Source: Eriocheir sinensis
Taxonomy: Eukaryota > Arthropoda > Malacostraca > Decapoda > Varunidae
Assembly (NCBI RefSeq): GCF_024679095.1
Contig: NW_026112142.1
Span: forward strand, 840,278-904,277
Reading direction: 5' to 3'
DNA length: 64,000 nt
Of the stretch, positions 63,805 to 64,000 are shown in pieces. A program made the position numbers and the translations under genes. The notes under the pieces were generated by a model that worked only from the letters and a program-made list of their open reading frames with translations, did not search any database and had not been told where the DNA came from. Every line of letters begins with the position of its first letter. Position 1 is the stretch's first letter.

Positions 63805-64000
63805 GGGAATGGGGAGGTCTATTTCCTCCACTCCCTGCCTCCCTCCATTCCCTGCCTCCCTCCACTCCCTGCTTGTCTCACTCGAACCTGACCTGTCATG
63901 TGCCAGGTGTTTGTCACGTCAGATCACAATCCATCTGGGTTTCTGCAGTATGAAATTATTATAGTAGACAAGCTGTTCCTGAGACCTGTTTACAGGTGAG

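Overview
The window is arthropod nuclear DNA, most likely from a decapod crustacean (inferred from long introns, very dense microsatellites and minisatellites, and a mix of non-LTR, DIRS-like, piggyBac-type MITE and tRNA-SINE insertions around an invertebrate Fat-like cadherin). There are no bacterial operons, no CRISPR array, and no convincing tRNA or rRNA gene. Nearly all long ORFs on the plus strand are shadows of minus-strand exons or translated microsatellites.

The main gene is a minus-strand Fat-like cadherin (kugelei / FAT1-3 type). I could place 20 exons between 60118 (most 5' one seen) and about 8321 (3' end). Most neighbouring exons join in phase into continuous cadherin repeats. 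About 13 cadherin repeats are represented, followed by the Fat-type membrane-proximal region with a furin-like RSKR site, two EGF-like modules, one laminin-G domain, four EGF modules, one transmembrane helix and a cytoplasmic tail. The 5' part of the gene (signal peptide, other cadherin repeats) lies beyond 64000. The intron 41861-59906 is about 18 kb and holds microsatellites, a 38-bp minisatellite, transposon fragments and two phase-compatible exons (55337-55503, 53978-54051) that may be a nested minus-strand gene.

This copy is damaged. A 4.66-kb non-coding LTR element (9363-14021, TSD ACAA) sits inside the exon encoding the fourth EGF module. Five places need a frame change (40161-40180 exact 10-bp duplication, about 31015, about 25640, 14483, 9326-9329). 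Three junctions lack expected coding sequence. Either this is a decaying allele or paralogue, or part of the damage is assembly error.

The rest is repeats. A piggyBac-like MITE family with TTAA ends occurs at 175, 2134, 3119, 5292, 19850, 22631, 27316 and 37071. In one copy a 35-bp internal unit has grown to about 43 copies. A second TTAA-ended family (6593, 23680, 37257) carries a piece of LINE reverse transcriptase. There is a nearly full-length 3.3-kb LINE (31995-35340), a DIRS-like retrotransposon (16190-19848), many LINE tails, three SINE copies, and a mariner-like foldback MITE (58980-59196). At three cadherin exons (30585, 38052, 40304) the 3' splice site plus the first exon bases are part of tandem repeats that extend into the intron. 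At 62602-63423 there is a separate plus-strand reading frame of unknown function with two in-frame stops.
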